DNA of 64,000 nt from contig CANMZA010000001.1 in the NCBI GenBank assembly GCA_947502305.1, forward strand, positions 744,001 through 808,000, written 5' to 3'. This DNA comes from an uncultured Erythrobacter sp. (GTDB taxonomy: Bacteria; Pseudomonadota; Alphaproteobacteria; Sphingomonadales; Sphingomonadaceae). How positions within the stretch are numbered: position 1 is the first letter of the stretch; each line of letters begins with the position of its first letter. Both the position numbers and the translations under genes were made by a program. Shown piece by piece: positions 27,805 through 36,599 of the stretch. The notes beneath the pieces are model-generated. The model did no database searches. It was not told the origin of the DNA and was given only the letters and a program-made list of their open reading frames with translations.

Positions 27805-28299
27805 ATGCCTCAGATAGACCAAATCCTTACAACCTGGTCGAGCCAGATTTTCTGGGTGATCTTTTTTTTCGGGATTACCTTCTTCCTTATCGGACGCGGT
27901 ATGGTGCCCAAAGTGATGAGCACGGTTGCGCTGCGTGATAAGCAGATCGCAGACGACCTTGCCGCTGCGCAGGGCGCACGTGATGCTGCGGATGAACAAG
28001 AAGAAGCATGGCGCGAGCGTGAAAACGCCAACCGTGCTGCGGCGCAAGGCTTGATCGCGGAGGCGAAAGCCAAAGCGGCGACCGCCTCTGAGAAGAAGCT
28101 GGTCGCGGCGCAAAAGCGTTTGGACACGAAACTGGCCAAAGCCGAATCCGAGATTGAAGCCGCGCGCACCAGCGCCATGGCCGAAGTCGAAGGCGTCGCC
28201 GCAGAAGCCACGCAAGACATCGTCGCCCGCCTCGCCGGGGCAAAGGTCGACAAGCGGACCGCGCGGTCTGCTGTGAAGAAAGCGCTCGCAAATGGTTGA
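27805..28299 (+). CDS. atpF': ATP synthase Fo subunit b'
   Basis: 164 residues. One N-terminal membrane helix (FWVIFFFGITFFLIGRGMVP) then a long Ala/Glu/Lys-rich coiled coil. First of two b-type subunits; alphaproteobacteria and cyanobacteria use a b/b' heterodimer as the peripheral stalk. Its last 8 bases overlap the start of atpF, so the pair is translationally linked in equal amounts. Confidence 0.93.
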   Translation: MPQIDQILTTWSSQIFWVIFFFGITFFLIGRGMVPKVMSTVALRDKQIADDLAAAQGARDAADEQEEAWRERENANRAAAQGLIAEAKAKAATASEKKLVAAQKRLDTKLAKAESEIEAARTSAMAEVEGVAAEATQDIVARLAGAKVDKRTARSAVKKALANG

Positions 28300-28807
28300 T
28301 ATCATCACCCTTACCGTCGCTGACGGACCGTCCGCATTTGGTCTTGATTCCTATCAATGGGTATCGATTGCGATGCTTGTTCTGATCGGTGTGTTTGTCT
28401 GGAAGAAAGTTCCCGGCATGATCACTGGCGGACTGGATGATAAGATCGCAGAGATCAAACAACAGCTCGACGAAGCCAAAGCCTTGCGCGCTGAAGCCGA
28501 AGTTTTGCGCGACGAATATGCCGCCAAAATCGCTGGCGCTGAAAAAGACGCAGAAGCGATGATGGAAGGCGCGAGCCGCGAGGCTGACGCGATCTTGGAA
28601 AAGGCCGCCGCCGACAGCGAAGCGATGGTCGCGCGCCGTAAGCAAATGGCCGAAGACAAAATCGCAGCAGCGGAGCGTGAAGCGATTGATGGTGTGCGTG
28701 CAAGCGCCGCCAATGCCGCCGCCGCCGCCTCGCGCAGCTTGATTGCGGAAAAGCATGATGGTGATGCGGACAAGGTACTGGCCGATGAGATTATCGGCTC
28801 GCTTTAA
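28292..28807 (+). CDS. atpF: ATP synthase Fo subunit b
   Basis: 171 residues. An N-terminal hydrophobic helix (WVSIAMLVLIGVFVWKKVP) leads into an acidic/basic coiled coil of about 130 residues that reaches F1. Partner of b' upstream. Last gene of the Fo operon and followed by an intrinsic terminator; the F1 genes (atpHAGDC) are not in this window, as is usual in this group. Confidence 0.94.
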   Translation: MVDIITLTVADGPSAFGLDSYQWVSIAMLVLIGVFVWKKVPGMITGGLDDKIAEIKQQLDEAKALRAEAEVLRDEYAAKIAGAEKDAEAMMEGASREADAILEKAAADSEAMVARRKQMAEDKIAAAEREAIDGVRASAANAAAAASRSLIAEKHDGDADKVLADEIIGSL

Positions 28808-28832
28808 GAGCTAGTCCGGTTTTGAATTAGGG

Positions 28833-28860
28833 AAGGGCGGTCCATGTGGGCCGCCTTTTT
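28833..28860 (+). terminator. Intrinsic terminator of the atp (Fo) operon
   Basis: GGCGGTCC at 28836-28843 pairs with GGGCCGCC at 28848-28855 (one G-T wobble) around the loop ATGT, followed by five T. It is 26 bases after the atpF stop and just before the convergent quinone oxidoreductase gene. Confidence 0.85.
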
Positions 28861-28871
28861 CGTTCTGGCGC

Positions 28872-29852
28872 TTAAGAACCCGGCTCAAACACCACTTTGC
28901 CGACCAATTCGCGGTTGGCCATCGCCTCAAATCCTTCGCGCCAGCGTGAGAGGGGTAAGGTGCGGTCAATCGCTGGATCGATCCGCCCCTGTTGTGCCAA
29001 TTCGGCAAGCGCGGCGTTGATTACGCGCCCACGTTCGGGGAAACGCCGGGCATATTCGCCCGCGCGCAGGCCAACGATGGAGAATCCCTTGATCAGCGGA
29101 ATGTTGGTCGCGACCTCTGCAATCCGCCCGCTGGTGAAGCCGACCACGACCAGTTTCCCGGCAAAGGCCGTGCAGCGGGTCGATTCGTCGAACACATCGC
29201 CGCCGACCGGATCGAACACGATATTGCACAGCGCTCCGCCGGTGATCTCGGCCACCTCTTCGCGGAAACGGCCGTGCGATAAAATTACCGCATCAGGCTT
29301 GGCGAGCGCTTCGATAGCGGCCTGCTTGGCTTCGACCCCGGTGGCGGCGATGACGCGCGCGCCCAGCGTTTTGGCGAGGTCCACAGCGGCAAGGCCAACA
29401 CCGCCGCTCGCGCCGTGAACAAGCACCCAGTCACCTGGTTTTATGCCGCATAGTTCGACCAGGCCGGTGTAAGCGGTGGAGTAAGCCGCGCCCATCGCGG
29501 CGGCTTTTGCAAAACTCATCGTGCCGGGGACAGGCGATAGGCCGCGCGCGGGCAGGCTGGCAAATTCTGCAAAGGCGCCGGTTTTGTTGCCGCCCATGAC
29601 GCGGTCACCGGCTGCAAAGCTGCTCTCTGCACCGGCTTCGACAACTTCGCCCGCGCATTCCAAACCGGCGGTGAAGGCCACGTCAGGTTTGAATTGATAA
29701 TCCCCGCGCGTCATCAGCAAATCGGGGAAATTGAGCGATGCGGCATGCACCCGCACAAGAACATCGCCCGATGCGCGCTGCGGCATCGGCATGTCCTCTA
29801 AGGTTGCCCCGGACAGGTCGCTAGAAAGCGTTTCAACCCTCAGAGCCTGCAT
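28872..29852 (-). CDS. Zinc-independent quinone oxidoreductase (MDR family)
   Basis: 326 residues. Medium-chain dehydrogenase/reductase fold: N-terminal GroES-like part (ASLNFPDLLMTRGDYQ, GLECAGEVVEAG) and an NADPH-binding Rossmann domain with VLVHGASGGVGLAA. The catalytic zinc cysteines are absent, as in QOR/crotonyl-CoA-like reductases. Likely reduces quinones or alpha,beta-unsaturated carbonyls with NADPH. Lies 5 bases downstream of gloB, so both may form a small aldehyde/quinone detoxification operon. Confidence 0.9.
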   Translation of the reverse strand: MQALRVETLSSDLSGATLEDMPMPQRASGDVLVRVHAASLNFPDLLMTRGDYQFKPDVAFTAGLECAGEVVEAGAESSFAAGDRVMGGNKTGAFAEFASLPARGLSPVPGTMSFAKAAAMGAAYSTAYTGLVELCGIKPGDWVLVHGASGGVGLAAVDLAKTLGARVIAATGVEAKQAAIEALAKPDAVILSHGRFREEVAEITGGALCNIVFDPVGGDVFDESTRCTAFAGKLVVVGFTSGRIAEVATNIPLIKGFSIVGLRAGEYARRFPERGRVINAALAELAQQGRIDPAIDRTLPLSRWREGFEAMANRELVGKVVFEPGS

Positions 29853-29857
29853 AGCGC

Positions 29858-30613
29858 TTAGAAATTGTCCTTTGCCGCCCGTAGCGCCGCGAATGTCTCA
29901 TGCGGCGCACTGCCGCCCCATTTCGCCATCAATGCCGGATCATCGGCGCGCAGGAATGGGTTCGTCTCCAACTCGCGGCGGAGCACGGTTGGCACTGTCC
30001 ATTCGGCCTTCGCGCGCTTGGCGTCGATTTCGGCGACGTAATCCTGCAAGGCGGCATTGTCCGGATCGGCGTGGATCGCAAATTTCGCATTCGCCTGCGT
30101 GTATTCATGCGCGCAATACAGCACTGTGGCCGCGGGCATGGCCTTGATGCGTTCAAGGCTGCCCCAGAATTGAGCGGGCTCGCCCTCAAACATCCGCCCG
30201 CATCCAAGCGCAAAGACGCTATCGCCCACAAAGGCGATGTCTGCGTCTTCGATGTGGAAGGCGATGTGGCCATTGGTGTGGCCGGAAACGTCGATGACAG
30301 CGGCGCTGTGTTCGCCCAATTTGACGGTGTCGCCGTGGCTGACGACGCGGTCGATGGCGGAGAGTTTCTCGACCTCTTTCGGCGCCAGCACCTGTGCACC
30401 GCTCGCCTCCACAATCTCGGCATTGCCGCCCGCATGATCGGGGTGCCAATGGGTGTTCCAAATATGGGTGATCGTCCACCCCTTCGCCTCCGCCTGTTTC
30501 AGATATTCCTTGGCATCAGGCGTATCGATCGCGGCGGTTTCGCCAGAGACGCTATCGTGGAGGAGGAATCCGTAATTGTCGGACAGGCACGGGAATTGAT
30601 GAACTGTAAGCAT
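29858..30613 (-). CDS. gloB: Hydroxyacylglutathione hydrolase (glyoxalase II)
   Basis: 251 residues. Hydrolyses S-lactoylglutathione to lactate and glutathione, second step of methylglyoxal detoxification. Metallo-beta-lactamase motif THWHPDHAGG gives ligands H55, H57, D59 and H60; later ligands in SGHTNGH, GDSVFALGCG and YCAHEYT are present. The C-terminal glutathione-binding helices (TNPFLRADDP) are complete. Cotranscribed with the quinone oxidoreductase downstream. Confidence 0.95.
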   Translation of the reverse strand: MLTVHQFPCLSDNYGFLLHDSVSGETAAIDTPDAKEYLKQAEAKGWTITHIWNTHWHPDHAGGNAEIVEASGAQVLAPKEVEKLSAIDRVVSHGDTVKLGEHSAAVIDVSGHTNGHIAFHIEDADIAFVGDSVFALGCGRMFEGEPAQFWGSLERIKAMPAATVLYCAHEYTQANAKFAIHADPDNAALQDYVAEIDAKRAKAEWTVPTVLRRELETNPFLRADDPALMAKWGGSAPHETFAALRAAKDNF

Positions 30614-30644
30614 GCGGTGTTTGTAGCCCGATAGGGCCCAAGAG

Positions 30645-30678
30645 AAAAGCCCGCCTGCATCGCTGCAGACGGGCTTTT
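30645..30678 (-). terminator. Intrinsic terminator downstream of rpsA
   Basis: AAAAGCCCG..CTGCA / TGCAG.CGGGCTTTT: 11 pairs with a single C-A mismatch around the loop TCGC, flanked by A-runs and T-runs on both sides. On the minus strand it ends with TTTTCTCTT and lies about 120 bases after the rpsA stop and just before the gloB start. Confidence 0.85.
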
Positions 30679-30719
30679 GTGTTTCTCAGTTCGCAGCCAC
30701 AGAGCCCGCGAGGCTGACT

Positions 30720-30788
30720 AGCCACCCGCATGCGCCCGGAGCGCAGCGGATGAGCAGCGCCGAGGAGGCTCGCCCGGATGGGCGAGCC
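30720..30788 (-). repeat. Intergenic repeat, copy 2, with strong hairpin
   Basis: The left part (30725-30775) resembles the element at 26075-26130. Its right end forms a perfect 9-base stem, GGCTCGCCC at 30767-30775 with GGGCGAGCC at 30780-30788, loop GGAT. It starts 8 bases after the rpsA stop codon on the minus strand and may protect the 3' end of the mRNA or add to termination; it lacks its own T-run. Confidence 0.5.
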
Positions 30789-30795
30789 CCAACGA

Positions 30796-32505
30796 TCAGT
30801 CTTCTTTGCCCTTGAGCGCTTCGCCCAAGATATCGCCGAGCGATGCGCCGCTGTCGGATGAACCGAACTGCTGCACTGCTTCTTTCTCTTCAGCAACTTG
30901 ACGCGCTTTGATCGAGAAGTTTGGCTTCTTCGAACGGTCGAAACCGATGACCATTGCGTCGAGCTTGCTGCCGACTTGGAAACGATCTGGACGTTGCTCG
31001 TCGCGGTCGCGGCCAAGATCTGAACGCTTGATGAAGCCCGTTGCGCCGTCGTCGCCGACTTGCACTTCGAGGCCGCCATCGCGCACTTCGAGAACGGTGA
31101 CTGTGACAGTCTGGTTCTTCTTGAGCGAGCCAGCTGCCGCTGCGCCTGCTTCGGTAGGAGCGCCTTTTTCAAGTTGCTTCATGCCGAGGCTAATGCGTTC
31201 TTTTTCAACATCAACGTCGAGAACGACGGCTTTGACTTCTTCACCCTTGCGGTGGAGTGCCAGAGCGTCTTCGCCCGAAATGCCCCAAGCGATGTCAGAC
31301 ATGTGGACCATGCCGTCAACGTCGCCATCAAGACCGATGAACAGACCAAATTCGGTGGCGTTTTTGACTTCACCAGCGACTTCGGCGCCCACAGGGAATT
31401 TCTCTGCAAACTCATCCCAAGGATTACGCTGAGCCTGTTTGAGGCCAAGCGAGATGCGGCGTTTTTCGCTGTCCACTTCGAGGACCATGACTTCGACTTC
31501 TTGCGAAGTGCTCACGATCTTGCCTGGGTGAACGTTTTTCTTGGTCCAGCTCATTTCGGAGACGTGAACCAGGCCTTCGATGCCCGCTTCCAATTCCACA
31601 AATGCGCCATATTCGGTGATGTTGGTGACTTGACCGGTCAGCTTGCTGTCGACCGGATATTTCGCCGCAACACCATCCCATGGATCGCTTTCCAGCTGCT
31701 TCATGCCCAGCGAAATACGCTGAGTTTCGGCATTGATGCGAACGATCTGAACTTTGACCGTCTGACCGATTTCGATGATCTCGCTGGGGTGGTTGACCCG
31801 CTTGTAGCTCATATCGGTGACGTGCAGCAGACCGTCGATACCGCCGAGGTCGACGAACGCACCGTAATCGGTGATGTTCTTGACGACGCCTTCGATAACC
31901 TGACCTTCGGCCAGTTTGTCGATCAGCTCGCTGCGCTGTTCTGCGCGTGTTTCTTCAAGAACGGCGCGGCGCGAAACAACGATGTTGCCGCGGCGGCGGT
32001 CCATTTTGAGGATTTGGAACGGCTGAGGCACTTCCATCAGCGGCGTGACATCGCGCACTGGGCGGATATCGACTTGTGAACCGGGCAAGAAAGCCACGGC
32101 GCCGTCGAGGTCGACTGTGAAGCCGCCTTTGACGCGGCCAAAGATGCGGCCTTCTACGCGGGCGCTTTCGCCAAATTCGCTTTCCAGCTTGTCCCAAGCG
32201 GCTTCGCGGCGGGCGCGGTCGCGGCTGAGCATGGCTTCGCCGTCGGCGTTTTCAACGCGGTCGACATACACTTCGACTTCGTCACCGACCGACAGGCCGT
32301 GATCTTCGTCGCCGCGTGAAAATTCTTTGAGGTTGACGCGGCCTTCGCTTTTGAGGCCCACATCGATAACGGCGCTACCGGCTTCGATTGCGGTAATGGT
32401 GCCTTTAACAACGCGGCCTTCAAAGCCTTCGTCGCCGGCGCCGCCGAGTTGTTCGTTAAGAAGCGCTTCGAAATCGTCGCGCGTTGGGTTTGGTGCAGTT
32501 GCCAT
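30796..32505 (-). CDS. rpsA: 30S ribosomal protein S1
   Basis: 569 residues from ATG 32505 (MATAPNPTRDDFEALL), with AGGAAAC upstream; the frame is open 25 codons further but that is not family-like. Six S1/OB domains can be traced, the third to fifth with the YGAFVDLG, YGAFVELE and FGLFIGLD cores. S1 helps unstructured mRNA onto the 30S subunit. The usual cmk-rpsA neighbour relation is kept on the same strand but a plus-strand lipoprotein gene lies between them. Confidence 0.97.
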   Translation of the reverse strand: MATAPNPTRDDFEALLNEQLGGAGDEGFEGRVVKGTITAIEAGSAVIDVGLKSEGRVNLKEFSRGDEDHGLSVGDEVEVYVDRVENADGEAMLSRDRARREAAWDKLESEFGESARVEGRIFGRVKGGFTVDLDGAVAFLPGSQVDIRPVRDVTPLMEVPQPFQILKMDRRRGNIVVSRRAVLEETRAEQRSELIDKLAEGQVIEGVVKNITDYGAFVDLGGIDGLLHVTDMSYKRVNHPSEIIEIGQTVKVQIVRINAETQRISLGMKQLESDPWDGVAAKYPVDSKLTGQVTNITEYGAFVELEAGIEGLVHVSEMSWTKKNVHPGKIVSTSQEVEVMVLEVDSEKRRISLGLKQAQRNPWDEFAEKFPVGAEVAGEVKNATEFGLFIGLDGDVDGMVHMSDIAWGISGEDALALHRKGEEVKAVVLDVDVEKERISLGMKQLEKGAPTEAGAAAAGSLKKNQTVTVTVLEVRDGGLEVQVGDDGATGFIKRSDLGRDRDEQRPDRFQVGSKLDAMVIGFDRSKKPNFSIKARQVAEEKEAVQQFGSSDSGASLGDILGEALKGKED

Positions 32506-32870
32506 AGGGTTAGGCGTTTCCTGTGTCGTTTTGCTACCGGCCACCGGTTTATCCGGGGTCTTAAACTGCCTCCCTCGCACTATTGCGCGGGCTAGCAGGG
32601 CAAGAGGCCGTCATCTGCGTGCCGCCGAATGCGTGCTCGCAGGTTCTCTCAACCAACAATTCGGATTGCGGGAACGGCCGCGCGCCTAGGCTGAACGCGC
32701 CGAAAAGGCAAGGAATTTCGCCATTCTCGCCTTTGATTGCCGAGCTTCTGTCGGATCGGTTGAGCCAAATGACATCGCGCCCGCGCCGTGCGGATAAGAA
32801 TATCCTAACCCCATGCATCTATCATCACTGCGAAATTAACCGGTTTGATGGCCGGATAAGGGAGGCGCAG
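32506..32870. other. Intergenic region between rpsA and a divergent lipoprotein gene
   Basis: 365 bases that should hold the rpsA promoter and leader (minus strand) and the lipoprotein promoter (plus strand). The rpsA-proximal 70 bases contain CCGGCCACCGG-type short palindromes (32537-32548), which could matter for S1 autoregulation, but no confident promoter or convincing small gene was found. Confidence 0.45.
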
Positions 32871-33443
32871 ATGACATTTTATTCCAAGAAAACAGCGGCA
32901 AGTGCAATGATCGCGGCGGCAGGGGCGATGCTGGCCGGGTGCGGCGGGCAGGGGCCGAACACCTATTTGATGCCAAAGAACGCGGTTAAAGCGAAGCTGA
33001 CCGGGGCGGAACGCGAATATTCCTATATTGGCGGCCAACACCGCGATGTGTCGGCGATCAGCTGGAACGGAGACACGCTGAGGGTGCGCGTGGGCGGGGC
33101 AAATATGCGCTCCATGACCTGCAGCGCCGTGGTTGAGGCCGTTGATGAAGATTGGACTCGCGTCATCCCCGATTGCCCCAATGGCCGCAATGCAGAACAG
33201 CAGGTCGAGAGTGAAATCGCCGCCATGCAAGTCGATGAATTTGTGATCGCGGTGCTGTATGACAAGCCGGTGGACGAATCGATGGTTGCGAAACGCACCA
33301 GCGCCGTGGTGATCGACAATATCGATGAAATCACCCGCGAAGTGCATGAGGAAGTCGAAGCCGCAGCCAATGCTCAGCCAAGCTATTCTTCCAGCGATTG
33401 GGCGAGCGAAGATGGCTCAAGCAGCGATTGGGGCTCGAACTGA
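32871..33443 (+). CDS. Lipoprotein of unknown function
   Basis: 190 residues from ATG 32871 behind GGGAGGCG. Lipobox MLAGC places the lipidated Cys at residue 24. The middle region (YSYIGGQHRDVSAISWNGDTLRVRVGG) looks beta-rich; two cysteines (TCSAVV, PDCPNG) may pair. The C-terminus is a Ser/Asp/Trp-rich repeat (SSDWASEDGSSSDWGSN). No known family recognised. It separates cmk from rpsA, which are adjacent in most relatives. Confidence 0.75.
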   Translation: MTFYSKKTAASAMIAAAGAMLAGCGGQGPNTYLMPKNAVKAKLTGAEREYSYIGGQHRDVSAISWNGDTLRVRVGGANMRSMTCSAVVEAVDEDWTRVIPDCPNGRNAEQQVESEIAAMQVDEFVIAVLYDKPVDESMVAKRTSAVVIDNIDEITREVHEEVEAAANAQPSYSSSDWASEDGSSSDWGSN

Positions 33444-33469
33444 GCTGAGCTGAGCTGCACGCGCGCTAT

Positions 33470-34108
33470 TTAAGGTTTTTGCAAAGCCTGCTGCACCGCT
33501 TCTAACACGGTTTCAAATGCTTGATCCGCATCGAAGCTGGTGGTGTCGATAATCATCGCATCAGGCGCAGCCTTTAGCGGCGCGTCTTTGCGATTGATGT
33601 CGCGCGCATCGCGGTTCACCACATCGCGTTCGATCTCGGACAGCGGAATTTCGTCCTCATCATCGATATTCTTGGCGATCATCTCTAGCCAGCGGCGCTT
33701 GGCGCGTTCCTGCACGCTGGCGGTGATGAACAATTTCACATCCGCATCCGGCGCAATCACGGTGCCAATATCGCGGCCATCCAGCACCGCGCCGCCGGGT
33801 GTTTCGGCAAAAGCGCGTTGACGCTCAAACAAGGCTTGGCGCACGCCGGGATGGACGGAAACGCGGCTTGCCAAGCCGCCGGTCTCTTCGCTGCGCAAAA
33901 TCTCATCTTCCATCAACGCATCGGGAAAAGCGCAGGCGGCCAGCGCGTCGGCGGCATTGTCAGGATCGCCCTCGTTCAGCGCAACCTGACGCCCAACCGC
34001 GCGGTAAAGCAGCCCGGTGTCCAAACAGGGCACGCCGAAATGCGCGGCAAGCCGTTTCGCAATCGTGCCTTTGCCAGAGGCGGTGGGGCCATCAACGGCG
34101 ATGATCAT
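33470..34108 (-). CDS. cmk: Cytidylate kinase
   Basis: 212 residues from ATG 34108. Phosphorylates CMP/dCMP with ATP. P-loop DGPTASGKGT at residues 6-15, LDTGLLYRAVG and GRDIGTVIAPDADVKLFITA are all family motifs. The start overlaps the stop of a small membrane gene (ATGA). It is last in an aroA-membrane-membrane-cmk run with 4-base overlaps at every junction. Confidence 0.96.
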   Translation of the reverse strand: MIIAVDGPTASGKGTIAKRLAAHFGVPCLDTGLLYRAVGRQVALNEGDPDNAADALAACAFPDALMEDEILRSEETGGLASRVSVHPGVRQALFERQRAFAETPGGAVLDGRDIGTVIAPDADVKLFITASVQERAKRRWLEMIAKNIDDEDEIPLSEIERDVVNRDARDINRKDAPLKAAPDAMIIDTTSFDADQAFETVLEAVQQALQKP

Positions 34109-34314
34109 GAGAAGATGTCCTTCACTTTTTGCGGGGTCATGGCGCGGGCTTCTTTGCGGCGCCAGCGTGAATGGAGGAACAGCAGTCCGGCGCTGGCTGA
34201 GGCGAGATTGATGGCAAGGATAGACCAATCCCATGCGCCGTTTTTCCAGAAAAGCGCCGATCCAATAGCAAATCCGTATAAGAGAATTGCGGCAAAGACG
34301 CGGCGTTTTATCAC
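34105..34314 (-). CDS. Small two-helix membrane protein coupled to cmk
   Basis: 69 residues if it starts at GTG 34314, which overlaps the upstream stop (GTGA). Two hydrophobic segments (VFAAILLYGFAIGSALFW and WSILAINLASASAGLLFL) and a basic C-terminal tail. The frame continues upstream to 34440, but that part is a different-frame shadow of the CBU_0592-like gene. No function recognised; conservation of the ATGA coupling to cmk suggests it is expressed. Confidence 0.6.
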   Translation of the reverse strand: MIKRRVFAAILLYGFAIGSALFWKNGAWDWSILAINLASASAGLLFLHSRWRRKEARAMTPQKVKDIFS

Positions 34315-34610
34315 GTTTTCTTTATCTCGTTCTTTGTCCCGCTTTTTGTTTCTGTGTTCGGAATCCGGCTGCGCAGCGCCTTGACCAGACCAAAGATCGC
34401 AATCGCGGCCCAAAACCCCTCCAGCACGAGGCTGGGCCAATTGGTGTGCACGATCAGGCTAATCGTTAGCAGCGCGGCACCGGTCAAATTGGTGCCGTGC
34501 AGGATATAAGGGTCCGGTTTTTCAGAGACGGTGAGATAGGCGTAGGCGCCGATAATGCAGGCGGTACCGACAAAGCCAATGACGCTGTAAATGTCGAGCG
34601 GGGTGGTCAT
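34311..34610 (-). CDS. CBU_0592-like small membrane protein
   Basis: 99 residues with three hydrophobic segments (IYSVIGFVGTACIIGAYAYL, LTGAALLTISLIVHT, LEGFWAAIAIFGLVKAL). The pattern matches the CBU_0592 domain, a small integral membrane family of unknown role. A Lys/Thr-rich hydrophilic tail follows. The ATG overlaps the aroA stop (ATGA), and its own stop overlaps the next small membrane gene. It therefore sits inside the aroA-cmk operon. Confidence 0.72.
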   Translation of the reverse strand: MTTPLDIYSVIGFVGTACIIGAYAYLTVSEKPDPYILHGTNLTGAALLTISLIVHTNWPSLVLEGFWAAIAIFGLVKALRSRIPNTETKSGTKNEIKKT

Positions 34611-35974
34611 TCTGCGTCCCCGATGAGCAGTTCCATAAAGGTCGGGAAACTGGTCGCAATGGGCGAAGTGTCGTCGATGGTCACGCCGTCCCGGCTCACC
34701 AATCCAGCCACAGCCATCGCCATTGCGATGCGGTGATCGAGTTTGGTTTCAACCTTTGCGCCCTCTGGCGTGCCGGGAAGTCTCTCGCCGCCAGTGCCGT
34801 GAATGATGAGGCCATCCTCCTGCTCATCAACCTGTGCACCGGCCAATGTCAGCGCGGCGGCCATTGCCGCCAAACGGTCGCTTTCTTTCACGCGCAATTC
34901 GTCGAGGCCCGTGGTCCGCGTAGTCCCCTCTGCCAAAGCGGCCGCCACGAAGAGGACGGGGAATTCATCAACCATGCTGGGCACAATCGCCGGATCGACA
35001 TCAATCCCGCTCAGAGCCGAATGTTTCACTCGCAAATCCGCGACCGGTTCGCCGCCGACTTCGCGCGGGTCCAATTCGGTAATGTCGCCGCCCATTTGCC
35101 GCAAAACCGTGACGATCCCGGCGCGGGTTGCGTTGAGGCCGACATTTTCAATGATCAGGTCGCTGCCCGGGACCAACAAAGCCGCGACGATGAAGAACGC
35201 AGCAGAAGAAGGGTCAGAGGGGACGACCACATCAAGCGCTTTCAGATCAGCCTCACCGCGGATCGCGATTAGACGCTCCGGGCCGTTCGGGCCGTCTTCC
35301 TCGCCAATCTCCAATTCCGCGCCGAACCCGGTGAGCATCCGTTCGGTGTGATCGCGCGTCGCAACTGGTTCAATCACACGGGTGATCCCCGGCGTGTTCA
35401 ATCCGGCGAGCAATATGGCGCTTTTGACCTGCGCGCTGGCCACTGGCAGCCGGTAGGTGATCGGCGCAGCAGGCGCGGCCCCGCGCAGCATGAGCGGCAA
35501 TGTCCCGCCGCTGGAGGCTTCAAAACTTGCGCCCATTTGCGATAAAGGTTCGATCACGCGATTCATCGGGCGGCCCGACAGGCTCGCATCACCCGTAAAG
35601 GTCGCGGTGAAACCGTGGCTGGCCAGCAATCCCATCATCAGGCGGGTGGATGTGCCGGAATTGCCCATCTCAAGTGCGCGTTTCGGCTCTAGCAAACTGC
35701 CGAGACCCGCGCCGTGCACGCGCCATGCGCCATCGGCGCTTCCGGGTTCTGGCCGGATGATATCCGCGCCCAATTGCCGCATCGCCGCCGCCGTGGCGAG
35801 GACGTCTTCGCCTTCGAGCAATCCGGTGATTTTGCTTTCACCCACTGCGAGCCCTGCGAACATCAAGGCGCGGTGGCTGATCGATTTGTCACCGGGCACG
35901 CGCATGCGGCCCTTAAAAGCGGGCTCAGAAGCGTGGACGCCATCGGCGCGCGAGAGGAAGGTAAAACCAGGCAT
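34607..35974 (-). CDS. aroA: 3-phosphoshikimate 1-carboxyvinyltransferase (EPSP synthase)
   Basis: 455 residues from ATG 35974 (MPGFTFLSRADG). Sixth step of the shikimate pathway. Active-site stretches RVPGDKSISHRALMFAGLA, LEMGNSGTSTRLMMGLLA and LDELRVKESDRLAAMA are intact. The GNSGTSTRLM loop with Ala at the ~100 position (GLLASHG) places it near the class II enzymes, so glyphosate tolerance is possible but not provable here. Divergent from the FYDLN-acid gene, as is common in sphingomonads. Confidence 0.96.
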   Translation of the reverse strand: MPGFTFLSRADGVHASEPAFKGRMRVPGDKSISHRALMFAGLAVGESKITGLLEGEDVLATAAAMRQLGADIIRPEPGSADGAWRVHGAGLGSLLEPKRALEMGNSGTSTRLMMGLLASHGFTATFTGDASLSGRPMNRVIEPLSQMGASFEASSGGTLPLMLRGAAPAAPITYRLPVASAQVKSAILLAGLNTPGITRVIEPVATRDHTERMLTGFGAELEIGEEDGPNGPERLIAIRGEADLKALDVVVPSDPSSAAFFIVAALLVPGSDLIIENVGLNATRAGIVTVLRQMGGDITELDPREVGGEPVADLRVKHSALSGIDVDPAIVPSMVDEFPVLFVAAALAEGTTRTTGLDELRVKESDRLAAMAAALTLAGAQVDEQEDGLIIHGTGGERLPGTPEGAKVETKLDHRIAMAMAVAGLVSRDGVTIDDTSPIATSFPTFMELLIGDAE

Positions 35975-36145
35975 TTCAGCGGCGGTCTTTGACAGCGCCC
36001 CGGCCCTATGGCAAGGCGCGCTCAAATTCGGATCAGCCCTTGTGTGAAAGCAAACTTGCGCTTGGGCAAATCCTATCCATTTACAAACCTGTTTAATTAT
36101 AGTGCTCGGCTTGTCCAAGCGAGCCAACCCAAGGATTACACGACA

Positions 36146-36499
36146 ATGGCGAAGCCAGAATGGGGCACAAAGCGTTCCTGCCCCAAATGCGGGGAACGCT
36201 TCTATGATCTCGGCAAGGATGATCCCGTAACCTGCATCGAATGCGGCGAAGAATGGGATCCGGAACCCGTGCTGAAATCGAAGCAGCCGATCCCGTTTGA
36301 GCCGGATTCGAAGAAGAAGAAAGACGGCGAGGCGGACACCGATCTCGGCGGCGCCGATGATGAAGATGATGAATTGAAAGACATCGAAAACATCGACGAC
36401 GAAGAAGATTCGCCGGACAATGATGTTGACCTGGGCGGCGACGATGACCTTGGCGTGACCAAGGGCAAAGGCGACGATGACGGGAATGACGATAATTAA
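36146..36499 (+). CDS. FYDLN acid domain protein (TIGR02300 family)
   Basis: 117 residues from ATG 36146. N-terminal zinc-ribbon-like domain with GTKRSCPKCGERFYDLGKDD (C-x2-C) and CIECGEEW (C-x2-C), the hallmark of this alphaproteobacterial family. The rest is a highly acidic tail of Asp/Glu/Gly. Role unknown; the acidic tail suggests a nucleic-acid mimic or a binder of basic partners. It sits divergent from aroA, its usual genomic place. Confidence 0.9.
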   Translation: MAKPEWGTKRSCPKCGERFYDLGKDDPVTCIECGEEWDPEPVLKSKQPIPFEPDSKKKKDGEADTDLGGADDEDDELKDIENIDDEEDSPDNDVDLGGDDDLGVTKGKGDDDGNDDN

Positions 36500-36599
36500 A
36501 TAGCTCTTGCCTTTCGCGGGGCTGCGCCATAAAGCGCGCGGCTCTTGCGAAAGCGGGAACAGGTCTGATCCTTGGGTTGGGCCGCAAAGTTGATGAGAT

